From contig JBBQUP010000005.1 of NCBI GenBank assembly GCA_038212305.1, forward strand, positions 1 to 60,963: 60,963 nucleotides of DNA, read 5' to 3'. The position numbers and the translations under genes were made by a program. Below, one piece after another: positions 25,806 to 34,950 of this stretch (the stretch's first letter is position 1; each line of letters opens with the position of its first letter). A model generated the notes under the pieces. It made no database searches and was not told where the DNA came from. It saw only the letters and a program-made list of their open reading frames with translations. Origin of the DNA: JBBQUP01 sp038212305 (lineage in GTDB: Bacteria; Bacteroidota; Bacteroidia; Bacteroidales; Marinilabiliaceae).

Positions 25806-27335
25806 TTACTTTGCATAGTTAATTGCCCTCGTCTCGCGGATAACTGTAATTTTAACCTGTCCCGGATAAGTCATTTCAGTTTGAATTTTACGAGCGATGT
25901 CATATGAAAGTGTTTCGGCCTCCTTATCGGTAACTTTTTCACTTCCTACAATAACCCGTAACTCACGACCAGCTTGAATCGCATAAGTTTTTAATACGCC
26001 TGGGTAAGATTGAGCTAAATTTTCAAGATCCTTTAAGCGCTTAATATACGATTCCACAATCTCGCGACGTGCACCTGGACGAGCTCCTGAAATAGCATCA
26101 CACACCTGAATAATTGGTGAGAGTAACGAAGTCATCTCAACCTCATCGTGGTGAGCACCAATGGCATTACAAATATCAGGTTGCTCCTTATATTTTTCGG
26201 CCAAGCGCATACCTAAAATAGCATGTGGTAACTCAGGATCCTCATCGGATACTTTACCTATATCATGTAACAAGCCTGCTCGTTTGGCTTTTTTAGCATT
26301 AAGTCCCAATTCCGATGCCATAATAGCACAGAAATTAGCTGTTTCGCGCGAGTGTTGTAATAAGTTTTGTCCATAAGATGAGCGATATTTCATCTTTCCA
26401 ACTAACTTAATTAACTCGGGATGTAAACCGTGAACACCTAAATCAATGGTTGTACGTTTACCCGTTTCGATAATCTCCTCTTCAACTTGCTTTTTAACCT
26501 TATTCACGACCTCTTCGATACGAGCTGGATGAATTCGTCCATCGGTTACCAATTGGTGAAGTGCCAAACGCGCTATTTCACGACGCATTGGATCGAATGC
26601 CGAAAGTACAATTGCCTCAGGCGTATCATCCACAATAATTTCGACTCCAGTAGCAGCTTCAAGGGCGCGAATATTTCGTCCTTCTCGCCCAATGATCCGA
26701 CCTTTAATTTCGTCCGAATCAATGTGAAATACGGTCACTGAATTCTCAATGGCCGTTTCGGATGCGACACGTTGTACTGTTTGAAGAATAATACGTTTCG
26801 ACTCTTTTGTTGCATTAATTCGAGCCTCATCCATTATGTCATTAACGTACGACATGGCTTCGGTTTTAGCCTCAGCTTTCATCGATTCTATTAGCATTTC
26901 TTTTGCTTCTTCGCCTGACATTCCGGATATTGACTCAAGCCGATCGACTTGTAAACGATGTGCGCGTTCAATCTCCTCATTTTTACGATCAATAACTTCG
27001 AGCTGAGCAGTTAAATTATCACGAACAACATCAACGTCTTTTGTTTTTCGTTGAATTTCTTCAAGCTTCTGATTAATAGTCATTTCACGCTGCTTGATTT
27101 TATTCTCAGCAGCAACCATTTTTTGATTTCGATTATTAATCTCTTTTTCATGCTCAGTGCGTAACTGCAAAAATTTCTCTTTTGCTTGAAGTATTTTATC
27201 TTTCCGAATTACCTCTGCCTCAGACTGAGCCTCTTGTATTATTCTCCTATTGCGGGCTTTCAATGCATTGGCAATAATCACCCATGCTAGAATTCCACCA
27301 AAAAGAAATGAAATTATCCCTATAACTATTTCCAT
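25806..27335 (-). CDS. rny: Ribonuclease Y
   Basis: Membrane-anchored endoribonuclease that starts bulk mRNA decay. An N-terminal transmembrane segment (about 1-22) is followed by a long coiled coil (about 25-190), a KH domain with IIGREGRNIRALE (about 212-225), and an HD phosphohydrolase domain with the metal motif LLHDIGKV (about 352-359). The C-terminal block YPGQVKITVIRETRA is standard. Length 509 is typical. It lies downstream of zapA, separated by a structured intergenic RNA candidate. Confidence 0.97.
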   Translation of the reverse strand: MEIVIGIISFLFGGILAWVIIANALKARNRRIIQEAQSEAEVIRKDKILQAKEKFLQLRTEHEKEINNRNQKMVAAENKIKQREMTINQKLEEIQRKTKDVDVVRDNLTAQLEVIDRKNEEIERAHRLQVDRLESISGMSGEEAKEMLIESMKAEAKTEAMSYVNDIMDEARINATKESKRIILQTVQRVASETAIENSVTVFHIDSDEIKGRIIGREGRNIRALEAATGVEIIVDDTPEAIVLSAFDPMRREIARLALHQLVTDGRIHPARIEEVVNKVKKQVEEEIIETGKRTTIDLGVHGLHPELIKLVGKMKYRSSYGQNLLQHSRETANFCAIMASELGLNAKKAKRAGLLHDIGKVSDEDPELPHAILGMRLAEKYKEQPDICNAIGAHHDEVEMTSLLSPIIQVCDAISGARPGARREIVESYIKRLKDLENLAQSYPGVLKTYAIQAGRELRVIVGSEKVTDKEAETLSYDIARKIQTEMTYPGQVKITVIRETRAINYAK

Positions 27336-27364
27336 AATGTAATTAACTATATATATATAAATAA

Positions 27365-27430
27365 AAACGCATTATCTCCCTCAAATTTAACGAATAATTC
27401 TCGTTCAATCCGGAAATAATGCGGGCTATA
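27365..27430 (-). ncRNA. Structured RNA candidate between zapA and rny (6S-like shape or terminator)
   Basis: On the minus strand GCATTATTTCC pairs with GGGAGATAATGC. An internal bubble encloses a small AACGA/TCGTT hairpin, and the closing stem is followed by GTTTTTATTT. The shape (closing stem, bubble, apical hairpin, U-tract) resembles a short 6S-like RNA, and zapA neighbourhoods often hold 6S RNA in bacteria. At about 62 nt it is short for that family, so a complex terminator or attenuator is equally possible. Confidence 0.45.
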
Positions 27431-27447
27431 TTACTTGTTTATGTTTA

Positions 27448-27738
27448 TTACTCCTTGGCCAGTATCTCTTCCAGCTTATTATTTAAAACTCTAACAGCAT
27501 CTACAACAACCGTTTCACTGTGTTGACTCTCAAGTTCCAATAATTTAATGACATATTGCAGGGCAGCCATGGCTAAAAAATCCTGCACATCTTTATCAGC
27601 ATACTTTTGTTTATATTGAAAAACTTTCTCATTAATAAGTTTGGAAGCTAAACGTATCTGTTCCTCATCGTTTCGATCAATTCGAAGCGGATAATAACGT
27701 TCTGCTACATTTACCCTTATAGAAAGCTTGTCATCCAT
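27448..27738 (-). CDS. zapA: Cell division protein ZapA
   Basis: A small (96 residues) FtsZ-ring stabiliser. The N-terminal beta part (LSIRVNVAERYYPLRI) is followed by RNDEEQIRLASKLINEKVFQ and a C-terminal coiled coil ending VLNNKLEEIL, the usual ZapA plan. Starts 12 bp after the coiled-coil gene, so the two are co-transcribed, with rny downstream. Confidence 0.92.
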   Translation of the reverse strand: MDDKLSIRVNVAERYYPLRIDRNDEEQIRLASKLINEKVFQYKQKYADKDVQDFLAMAALQYVIKLLELESQHSETVVVDAVRVLNNKLEEILAKE

Positions 27739-27750
27739 ATAAATTAAGTA

Positions 27751-28044
27751 TTACCGGTTTAATAGAGCAATACACTTATCAATTTCCCGCACCATTTGAT
27801 TGATTTTAAGCTTGGCTTCTGTAGCTCCTTCTTGTGTTACTTCAAGAGTTTTAGCCAGCTTAAGATTGTCATAACGAATTTGCAAGTCGATGATTTGCTT
27901 CTCCGACTCAACTTGACGATTTGCTAGTTTTTGGTTTTTTTCTTCAAGCTCAACACTCTTCTTCTTCAACTCAAAATACCTATTCACTAACAAATCAATT
28001 TTACCCTCTAAACTGGTAATTAATTCGTTATTCGATTCAATCAT
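27751..28044 (-). CDS. Small coiled-coil protein upstream of zapA
   Basis: A 97-residue, highly charged protein that is coiled coil over nearly its whole length (about 8-65, Lys/Glu/Leu heptads such as LEEKNQKLANRQVESEK), with a short helical tail EIDKCIALLNR. No catalytic motif. Its place directly before zapA, and its size, suggest a ZapB-like division partner, a guess from context only. Confidence 0.75.
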   Translation of the reverse strand: MIESNNELITSLEGKIDLLVNRYFELKKKSVELEEKNQKLANRQVESEKQIIDLQIRYDNLKLAKTLEVTQEGATEAKLKINQMVREIDKCIALLNR

Positions 28045-28346
28045 TGCATAAAATTTCCTCTACAAAGTTAACATTGGTTTTAAAATATAAAAACTTCACG
28101 ATGCTTTTTGCATTTTTAAAATGAAAAAAAAATACAATTGCCTGAAATAAAGAATGTTAATTAACATCACCTAAATTGCATAATGAACATTTACTTTGCT
28201 CAAAGGGTTATTATCTTAACCAAAACACATGTTTAAATAGTAAACATGACTTTTAAATAATTAACATTTAGCTAATTTATGCAAGTATAAAACGAACTTT
28301 TTAACTTGGGCAATCTTATTATATCTTTGCAAATCGAATAATTCAT
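28045..28346. promoter_or_regulatory. Divergent promoter region with two palindromes
   Basis: 302 bp between the divergent coiled-coil/zapA operon and ygiQ. It holds a 14-bp palindrome ATGTTAATTAACAT (28154-28167), an inverted repeat CATGTTTA-N5-TAAACATG (28228-28248), and a -7 box TATCTTTG (28322-28329) for ygiQ. The palindromes look like operator sites of one or two regulators; none is identified. Confidence 0.5.
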
Positions 28347-30290
28347 ATGAATAAACAATTTTCAATAAAATCAAACTCGCGATATAGTAACTCAGATTGG
28401 TTACCTACAACAGCCAAAGAGGTAAAAGAACGTGGATGGGATCAACTGGATGTAATTCTCTTTTCGGGCGATGCCTATATTGATCATCCATCGTTTGGAG
28501 CTCCTGTAATTGGTCGTTTATTAGAATCAATGGGACTTAGAGTAGCTATTGTTCCACAACCTAACTGGCGAGACGATTTGCGTGATTTTAAAAAACTGGG
28601 TGCCCCTACTCTTTTTTTTGGCATTAGTGCAGGATCCATGGACAGTATGGTGAATCATTACACCGCTAATCGTCGGTTACGTTCGGATGATGCCTACACT
28701 CCAGGAGGTAAAGCGGGCTTTAGACCTGATTATCCAACTGTTGTTTATTCGAAAATATTAAAAGATTTATTCCCTGATGTACCTATTGTAATTGGTGGTA
28801 TTGAAGCATCGCTGCGCCGACTTACGCATTACGATTATTGGCAGAATAAACTCATGCCAGCTATGCTGGCTCAAACAAGTGCCGATTTGCTAATTTACGG
28901 AATGGGCGAAAAACCGCTTATTGAAGTGGTTGAACTCTTAAAAAAAGAGATTCCTTTTCGATCATTAAAAACAATTCCACAAACGGCCATTAAAATTGAT
29001 AAAAACGAACCTCTACCTAAAAATAAAAATTGGCTCGATTTAACCCTTCACTCGCATGAAGAGTGCTTAGCTGATAAGAAAAAATATGCGCAAAATTTTC
29101 GTCATATCGAAGAACAAAGCAATCGTTGGCAAGCAGCTCGTTTAATTCAACATGTTGAGGACTCGATTATTGTTGTTAATCCACCTTTCCCTCCAATGGA
29201 AACGGGTGAGCTAGACAAGGTATATGAGCTTCCCTATACACGCCTACCTCATCCAAAATACAAGGATAAAGGTTCTATTCCTGCATTTGAAATGATTAAG
29301 TTCTCAGTAAACATACACCGTGGTTGCTTTGGAGGATGCAGTTTTTGCACTATATCAGCTCATCAAGGTAAGTTCATTGCTTCGCGATCGAAAGAATCTG
29401 TTTTAAGAGAAGTGGAGACTGTTACTAAAATGCCTGATTTTAAAGGATACATATCCGATTTGGGTGGACCAAGTGCCAACATGTATCAAATGGCTGGAAA
29501 AGATCTTAAACTTTGTCAGCGATGCACCCGCCCTTCATGCATTTTCCCAAATATTTGCTCGAACTTAAATACCGATCACACAGCCTTAACCAACCTTTAC
29601 CGTGAGGTGGATAAAATAGATGGCATTAAAAAATCGTTCATTGGAAGCGGCATTCGTTACGATATGCTAATGAATCCATTAGCATCGGCAACGGAGAAAG
29701 ATAGTCACGACCTTTATACCAACGAAGTAATTGAAAAACATGTATCGGGACGACTAAAAGTAGCACCCGAGCACACTTCCGATCACGTATTAAAACTTAT
29801 GCGGAAACCTTCGTTTGAGCTTTTTAAACGATTCACAAAAACATTTAACACCATTAATGAGCGAAAAAAACTTAATCAACAACTCGTTCCCTATTTTATA
29901 TCTAGTCATCCGGGCAGTCGCGAAGAAGATATGGCACATTTAGCAATTGAAACTCACGAAATGAATTTCCAATTGGAGCAGGTTCAGGATTTTACGCCAA
30001 CACCAATGACAGTGGCAACCGTTATTTACTATTCAGGCATACATCCTTACACCCTTGAACCTATAAAAACGGCTCAAACAAAAGATGAAAAGCTATTACA
30101 ACGCATGTACTTTTTTTGGTACAAACCCGAGTTTAGAAAGCAAATTGAAGCACGACTGAAAACATTAAATCGTCCTGATTTACTACAGAAACTCTTTAAA
30201 CGTAAAGAAGAAACTGGTAAATTGGCCAATACAAATTCAAAGGGGAAACAAGTTCGAGGAAAAATTAAATCATACAAAAAGCCAAGATAA
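28347..30290 (+). CDS. ygiQ: YgiQ-family radical SAM protein
   Basis: A large radical-SAM enzyme (647 residues) of unknown reaction. The N-terminal UPF0313 region starts with WLPTTAKEVKERGWDQLDV. The radical-SAM cluster motif RGCFGGCSFC lies near residue 330 (Cys-x3-Cys-x2-Cys). A second Cys-rich stretch, CQRCTRPSCIFPNIC, follows, and the C-terminal region is DUF3362-like. TrmH- or tRNA-type substrates cannot be inferred. Promoter box at 28322. Confidence 0.93.
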   Translation: MNKQFSIKSNSRYSNSDWLPTTAKEVKERGWDQLDVILFSGDAYIDHPSFGAPVIGRLLESMGLRVAIVPQPNWRDDLRDFKKLGAPTLFFGISAGSMDSMVNHYTANRRLRSDDAYTPGGKAGFRPDYPTVVYSKILKDLFPDVPIVIGGIEASLRRLTHYDYWQNKLMPAMLAQTSADLLIYGMGEKPLIEVVELLKKEIPFRSLKTIPQTAIKIDKNEPLPKNKNWLDLTLHSHEECLADKKKYAQNFRHIEEQSNRWQAARLIQHVEDSIIVVNPPFPPMETGELDKVYELPYTRLPHPKYKDKGSIPAFEMIKFSVNIHRGCFGGCSFCTISAHQGKFIASRSKESVLREVETVTKMPDFKGYISDLGGPSANMYQMAGKDLKLCQRCTRPSCIFPNICSNLNTDHTALTNLYREVDKIDGIKKSFIGSGIRYDMLMNPLASATEKDSHDLYTNEVIEKHVSGRLKVAPEHTSDHVLKLMRKPSFELFKRFTKTFNTINERKKLNQQLVPYFISSHPGSREEDMAHLAIETHEMNFQLEQVQDFTPTPMTVATVIYYSGIHPYTLEPIKTAQTKDEKLLQRMYFFWYKPEFRKQIEARLKTLNRPDLLQKLFKRKEETGKLANTNSKGKQVRGKIKSYKKPR

Positions 30291-30347
30291 GTATTGGATG
30301 GCTTAAATTAAAAATTGACACAAAAACTTCAACAAATACTAAATTTT

Positions 30348-31091
30348 ATGAAAATCAAATCTATTCTTTTTTTAGTTATTACGTTAACGCTAAGTTCATG
30401 TGCCGAATTATCGCAAATAGTTGACGCGTATCAACCCAAAGCATTAACCGAATCCGAGGTTATCGCAGGTTTGCGACAAGCCTTAGAGGTAGGGACAGAT
30501 ACGGCAGTTAAAAACTTATCGAAAACTAATGGTTACTTTGGGAATCAGCTGGTTAAAATAATGCTTCCGCCAGAAGCCGATATCATTGTCAACAACCTTA
30601 ACAAACTGCCCGGAGGGAGCAAATTAGTAGATGATGTAACCCTTCGGATTAATCGTGCTGCCGAAGATGCTGCTCGCGAAGCGACGCCTATTTTTGTTAA
30701 TGCAATACGTAAAATTACAATTCAAGATGCCTTTTCAATATTGAGAGGCGACAAAGATGCAGCCACACAGTATTTAAAACGAACCACACAAGCTCAACTT
30801 TACGAATTGTTTAATCCCAAAATACAAAGTTCGCTAAATAAACCATTGGTAGCAGGAATATCGACAAACCAATCGTGGCATCAACTCACATCAGGTTGGA
30901 ATCAGGTAGCTAACAATCCCATTGGAAAACTATCAGGGTTAACTCCAGTTAATACCTCACTCGATAATTACTTAACAAACAAAGCTTTGGATGGGTTATT
31001 TACTATGATATCGCAACAAGAAGCATCTATCCGAGAAGATCCTTTAGCACGAGTTTCAGATTTACTAAAACGGGTTTTTGGATCGAAATAG
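30348..31091 (+). CDS. DUF4197 lipoprotein
   Basis: A 247-residue exported lipoprotein. Starting at ATG 30348 gives MKIKSILFLVITLTLSSC, a clean lipobox with Cys18; a longer frame beginning at a TTG (30315) would spoil the signal. The body matches DUF4197: ALTESEVIAGLRQALEVGTD, the YFGNQLVKIMLP block, and DPLARVSDLLKRVFG at the end. It is helical and of unknown function. The strong terminator at 31139 follows. Confidence 0.9.
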   Translation: MKIKSILFLVITLTLSSCAELSQIVDAYQPKALTESEVIAGLRQALEVGTDTAVKNLSKTNGYFGNQLVKIMLPPEADIIVNNLNKLPGGSKLVDDVTLRINRAAEDAAREATPIFVNAIRKITIQDAFSILRGDKDAATQYLKRTTQAQLYELFNPKIQSSLNKPLVAGISTNQSWHQLTSGWNQVANNPIGKLSGLTPVNTSLDNYLTNKALDGLFTMISQQEASIREDPLARVSDLLKRVFGSK

Positions 31092-31138
31092 TTTATAAAA
31101 TAGTCCGAAAATAGGGTTTTCATCAATTTATACAATTA

Positions 31139-31175
31139 AAAAAGGGTTTTGCAGTTTAACGCAAAACCCTTTTTT
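31139..31175. terminator. Strong bidirectional terminator
   Basis: A 14-bp perfect stem AAAAAGGGTTTTGC (31139-31152) / GCAAAACCCTTTTT (31161-31174) with T-runs in both directions, between the convergent DUF4197 and receiver genes. Confidence 0.92.
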
Positions 31176-31196
31176 AATAATGAATAAGCTAATTTT

Positions 31197-31598
31197 TTAA
31201 TAAAATCCAACCGGTCGAGTTTTATCTGACAAGGCTTCGTCGATAACCATTTTCAAATCGCTTTTTTTCCATGGTTTTAACATGTATTTGTAGACTTTCC
31301 CTTCGTTCATTGCCTTTATCATTACTTCGGGCTCAGTATAAGCCGTAAGTAAAATGCAAATCTTCTTTGGATCAACCTTTTTAATTTGTTCAATAAACTC
31401 CATGCCATTCACTTCAGGCATTTTCAAATCGGTTACAATGATATCAAATAATTCCTGCTTCACCATTTTTAATCCTTCTTTTGCAGAAGAGGCTGTTTCA
31501 ACAATAAAATCTCTTTTAAATGTGGCCTTAAACAGCTCTAGGTTGATGTTTTCATCATCAACATACAGAACCCTTTTTGCAGAAATGAAATCAGTCAT
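31197..31598 (-). CDS. Stand-alone response-regulator receiver domain
   Basis: A single CheY-like domain of 133 residues. Acidic pocket DDE at 14-16, phospho-acceptor Asp57 in VTDLKMPEVNG, Thr near 85 in LLTAY, and Lys in YMLKPWKKSDL. No output domain, so it must act by protein contact. The KPWKKSDL ending is like receivers joined to HD-GYP or kinase partners. No sensor kinase is next to it. Confidence 0.93.
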   Translation of the reverse strand: MTDFISAKRVLYVDDENINLELFKATFKRDFIVETASSAKEGLKMVKQELFDIIVTDLKMPEVNGMEFIEQIKKVDPKKICILLTAYTEPEVMIKAMNEGKVYKYMLKPWKKSDLKMVIDEALSDKTRPVGFY

Positions 31599-31666
31599 AG
31601 TTTTTTTTTCAGTGTGATTCTAAAGTAAGGAATTTTCTGCATTATTCAAAGAAAAATCACAACCAT

Positions 31667-31687
31667 TTTAACAACAGAATTGTTAAA
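31667..31687 (-). terminator. Weak hairpin after mazG
   Basis: TTTAACAA/TTGTTAAA with loop CAGAA, 8 bp past the mazG stop. AT-rich stem with no good T-run; low-confidence terminator. Confidence 0.35.
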
Positions 31688-31694
31688 TTTAAAA

Positions 31695-32486
31695 TCAATC
31701 GAATTTTTTGGCTTCATCCCATATCTCATCCATTTCCGCTAGAGTCATATTATGCAAATCTTTACCTTTTATTGCAACCTGAGATTCTAAATAATTAAAT
31801 CGTTTTATAAATTTTCGATTGGTTCGTTCTAAGGCATTCTCGGGGTTAATGCCATATAATCGAGCAACATTTACCAGCGAAAAAAACAGATCACCAAATT
31901 CAGCTTCAACATTACTCATATTGCCTGAAATCATTTCATCTTTCAATTCAAGAATCTCTTCCTGAACTTTCTCCCAAACCTGTTCCTTTTGCTCCCAATC
32001 GAATCCAACGCCACGAACTTTATCTTGAACCCGATGAGCTTTAATTAATGCGGGTAATGATTCTGGCACTCCTTCTAAAACGATTTTATTTCCTTCCTTC
32101 TCTTTCAACTTTAGCTTTTCCCAATTGGATTCCACCTCTTTTGAGTCGGCAACTGTAACATCACCAAAAATATGCGGATGTCGGTAAATTAATTTCTCGT
32201 TGAGCGACGCAATCACATCATGAATATCAAACTGTTCGTTTTCTTCGCCTATTTTGCTGTAAAAAACTACATGCAATAATAAATCACCCAGCTCTTTTTT
32301 TATTGACTGACTATCATTTTTTACAATGGCATCAGCCAACTCGTAAGTCTCTTCGATAGTTAAGGTTCGCAACGATTGATTGGTTTGCTCCTTATCCCAA
32401 GGGCACTTCAATCGCAGTTCGTCCATAATAGCCAATAACTGATTAAAAGCATTGGTACGAGCGGAACTTATATTTGTAATATCCAT
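31695..32486 (-). CDS. mazG: Nucleoside triphosphate pyrophosphohydrolase MazG
   Basis: Hydrolyses (d)NTPs to monophosphates, a house-cleaning enzyme. Two MazG repeats are visible. The first has LRLKCPWDKEQTNQSLRTLT then EETYELADAI and ELGDLLLHVVFYSKI. The second has VRGVGFDWEQKEQVWEKVQE with EFGDLFFSLVNVARL. Length 263 is normal for the two-repeat form. The 291-bp gap before phoH holds repeat R1b. Confidence 0.95.
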   Translation of the reverse strand: MDITNISSARTNAFNQLLAIMDELRLKCPWDKEQTNQSLRTLTIEETYELADAIVKNDSQSIKKELGDLLLHVVFYSKIGEENEQFDIHDVIASLNEKLIYRHPHIFGDVTVADSKEVESNWEKLKLKEKEGNKIVLEGVPESLPALIKAHRVQDKVRGVGFDWEQKEQVWEKVQEEILELKDEMISGNMSNVEAEFGDLFFSLVNVARLYGINPENALERTNRKFIKRFNYLESQVAIKGKDLHNMTLAEMDEIWDEAKKFD

Positions 32487-32571
32487 ATATTATTTGGTTT
32501 TAGTTTAATAGCGATAAGTTACAATGAAAATTGAATTCACTCATACAAAAATAATCACTTACCTGGTGTCA

Positions 32572-32719
32572 GCAAGAAAACGACACTTTTTCTCTGTCTT
32601 TGTCCAGAAAGCTTCAAAGACAAGGCTTTCGAAGTTTTGAAAATCAAGGAGTTCCCTTTTGTGAATGACTGTTTTCAAAATAAGAATAACGCAGTTTTTG
32701 GAGTTTTCTTGCAAAGACT
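32572..32719 (+). repeat. Dispersed repeat family R1, copy b
   Basis: Near-copy of 17818-17966. It shares CAAGGCTTTCGAAGTTTTG, GTGAATGACTGTTTTCAAAA and GAATAACGCAGT. Here the terminal inverted repeats are GTCTTTGTCCAGAAA and TTTTCTTGCAAAGAC, less perfect than in copy a. It lies between the divergent mazG and phoH genes. Confidence 0.8.
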
Positions 32720-32744
32720 ACCTAAAGGAATAAAAATTTGTTGC

Positions 32745-32752
32745 TATTTTTG
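32745..32752 (+). promoter_or_regulatory. Candidate -7 element (TATTTTTG) for phoH-purC
   Basis: TAnnTTTG match 26 bp before the phoH ATG. No clear -33 TTG at the right spacing. Confidence 0.4.
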
Positions 32753-32777
32753 TATTATATATTTATGAAGCATTTGA

Positions 32778-33746
32778 ATGATTGAAAAACTGATATATTT
32801 AGAAGCAATTGATTTAGTCGAGTTTTTAGGTGTTAAAAATATAAACCTTGAAATTATACGAAATCATTTCCCGAAATTGAGTATTGTTGGACGTGGTAAT
32901 TGGTTGAAGGCCATGGGCGAAAGTGAAGAAATAACTCAGTTTGAAGAAAAAATCAATCTGCTTCTCGATTATTATTCGAAGTTTAACGTTTTGCCAGAAA
33001 CAGCTGTTAATGAACTTCTTAAAAACGAACTGGGCAATAATTCTCTCTCCTCAAGCAAAAATTTTATTGTTTATAATACCAATGGCAAACCCATTGTTGC
33101 ACGTACCGCGAATCAACAAAAAATGGTTGATTTGTACGATGTGAACGACATGCTTTTTGCTGTGGGACCAGCTGGTTCTGGAAAAACATACGTTGCGATT
33201 GCACTGGCGGTTCGAGCACTCAAAAACAAAACAGTTAAACGCATTATTTTAAGCCGCCCAGCAGTGGAAGCGGGAGAAAAACTGGGCTTTTTACCCGGCG
33301 ATTTGAAGGAAAAGATCGATCCCTACCTTCAACCACTTTATGATGCATTGCAAGATATGATTCCAGCAGCGAAACTCAAAGAGTACATGGAGAATGGAAC
33401 CATTCAGATTGCACCACTTGCCTTTATGCGAGGACGTACGTTGAACAATGCATTCGTTATTCTCGATGAGGCTCAGAATACCACTCGCCCACAGCTTAAA
33501 ATGTTTTTAACCCGAATGGGTAATCATGCACGATTTGTAATAACTGGCGATATAACTCAAATTGATTTGCCCAATCCGCAAATATCGGGCTTGGTGCAGG
33601 CTTTAAATATATTGAAAGACATTAAAGGAATTGGCACTATTTACTTTAATGTGAGTGATATAGTTCGTCACCGATTGGTTCAAAACATTGTAGAAGCGTA
33701 TGACAAAGAAGATAAAAAACAACAATCAAAAATAAAAGACAAATGA
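32778..33746 (+). CDS. phoH: PhoH-family ATPase
   Basis: A cytoplasmic P-loop ATPase of the PhoH (PhoL) family, probably in RNA metabolism or ribosome maintenance. Walker A GPAGSGKT is at 130-137, then LSRPAVEAGEKLGFLPGDLK, Walker B FVILDEAQNTT, and the TGDITQIDLP motif. Length 322 is typical. Its stop overlaps the purC start (ATGA), so the two genes are coupled. Confidence 0.94.
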   Translation: MIEKLIYLEAIDLVEFLGVKNINLEIIRNHFPKLSIVGRGNWLKAMGESEEITQFEEKINLLLDYYSKFNVLPETAVNELLKNELGNNSLSSSKNFIVYNTNGKPIVARTANQQKMVDLYDVNDMLFAVGPAGSGKTYVAIALAVRALKNKTVKRIILSRPAVEAGEKLGFLPGDLKEKIDPYLQPLYDALQDMIPAAKLKEYMENGTIQIAPLAFMRGRTLNNAFVILDEAQNTTRPQLKMFLTRMGNHARFVITGDITQIDLPNPQISGLVQALNILKDIKGIGTIYFNVSDIVRHRLVQNIVEAYDKEDKKQQSKIKDK

Positions 33747-34696
33747 CAACTCAAGCCGTTGCTAAAACCAATTTCAGCTTTGCAGGACAACTAAGTCTAT
33801 ACAAAGGCAAAGTTCGCGATGTTTACAACATCAACGATAAATATTTAACTATGATTGTCTCCGATCGAATATCGGCATTTGATGTTGTACTTCCAAAAGG
33901 AATTCCCTTTAAAGGGCAAGTCTTAAATCAAATTGCCAACAAATTTTTAGATGCCACATCGGACATTGTTGCCAACTGGAAAATTGTTTCCCCCGATCCC
34001 ATGGTTACTATTGGCCATAAATGCGAACCCTATAAAGTTGAAATGGTTATCAGGGGCTATTTAGCAGGGCATGCTTGGCGTGAATACAAATCGGGCAAGC
34101 GCACGATTTGTGGCGTTGAGATGCCCGAAGGAATGATTGAAAATCAGAAATTCCCCACTCCCATTATCACCCCAACCACCAAAGCATCCGAAGGTCACGA
34201 CGAAGATATTTCGCGCGAGGAAATATTAAAACAAGGAATTGTTTTAGAAGTTGAATATATATTACTTGAAAAGTACACGCGTGAGCTTTTTGCCAGAGGC
34301 ACGCAAATAGCTAAGGAAAAAGGACTAATTTTAGTTGATACCAAATACGAGTTTGGCAAAAAGGATGGTGCAATTATTTTAATTGATGAAATTCACACTC
34401 CCGACTCCTCTCGATATTTTTATGCTGATGGGTACGAGGATTTATTAGCAAAGAATGAACCTCAGCGTCAACTGTCTAAAGAATTTGTTCGTCAATGGTT
34501 GATTGAGAATGGGTTTCAAGGCAAAGACGGTCAAACCGTTCCTTTCATGAGCGATGAGTTTGTTAAAATGGTATCGGAACGATACATAGAGCTTTACGAG
34601 CACATTACAGGTGATAAATTTATTAAGGATGATGGCAGTCAAGTGACGGATCGGATATTTAATAATGTATCGAAAGCGTTGGCTGGATTAAAATAA
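33743..34696 (+). CDS. purC: Phosphoribosylaminoimidazolesuccinocarboxamide synthase
   Basis: SAICAR synthase, an ATP-dependent ligase of purine synthesis. Family blocks: LYKGKVRDVYNINDKYL, SDRISAFDVVLPKGIPFKG, EMVIRGYLAGHAWREYKSG, LVDTKYEFGKKDG, IDEIHTPDSSRYF. Length 317 corresponds to the longer form found in Bacteroidota and yeast. Overlaps phoH by 4 bases. Confidence 0.96.
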   Translation: MTTQAVAKTNFSFAGQLSLYKGKVRDVYNINDKYLTMIVSDRISAFDVVLPKGIPFKGQVLNQIANKFLDATSDIVANWKIVSPDPMVTIGHKCEPYKVEMVIRGYLAGHAWREYKSGKRTICGVEMPEGMIENQKFPTPIITPTTKASEGHDEDISREEILKQGIVLEVEYILLEKYTRELFARGTQIAKEKGLILVDTKYEFGKKDGAIILIDEIHTPDSSRYFYADGYEDLLAKNEPQRQLSKEFVRQWLIENGFQGKDGQTVPFMSDEFVKMVSERYIELYEHITGDKFIKDDGSQVTDRIFNNVSKALAGLK

Positions 34697-34794
34697 TCGT
34701 GTAATCGCACAAAAAAAATCATCCACGAAACAACGTTTGGCATAGTCAATTACGCGAATTGAATCCTGAATAAACAAATTTAGAATTTTGATGT

Positions 34795-34883
34795 AAGGTC
34801 TAAGACCTATTTATTGATTTTTGTTCCTACTAATAGTGAATCAATTAGCTTAATAAAACACGACATTATTTCTTATGAAGTAC
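34795..34883 (+). repeat. Dispersed repeat family R3, copy 1
   Basis: Starts AAGGTCTAAGACCTATTTA (with palindrome AGGTCTAAGACCT) and ends ACACGACATTATTTC then TTATGAAG. The inverted copy at 36127-36218 and a direct copy at 46606-46693 keep the same order of blocks, including CAATTAGCT in the middle. Confidence 0.75.
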
Positions 34884-34950
34884 TTAAAATGCGCCATACG
34901 AATGTTAAAATATTGCATTTGTGTGGCGTCGTACTAAAAAACACGTTCGA

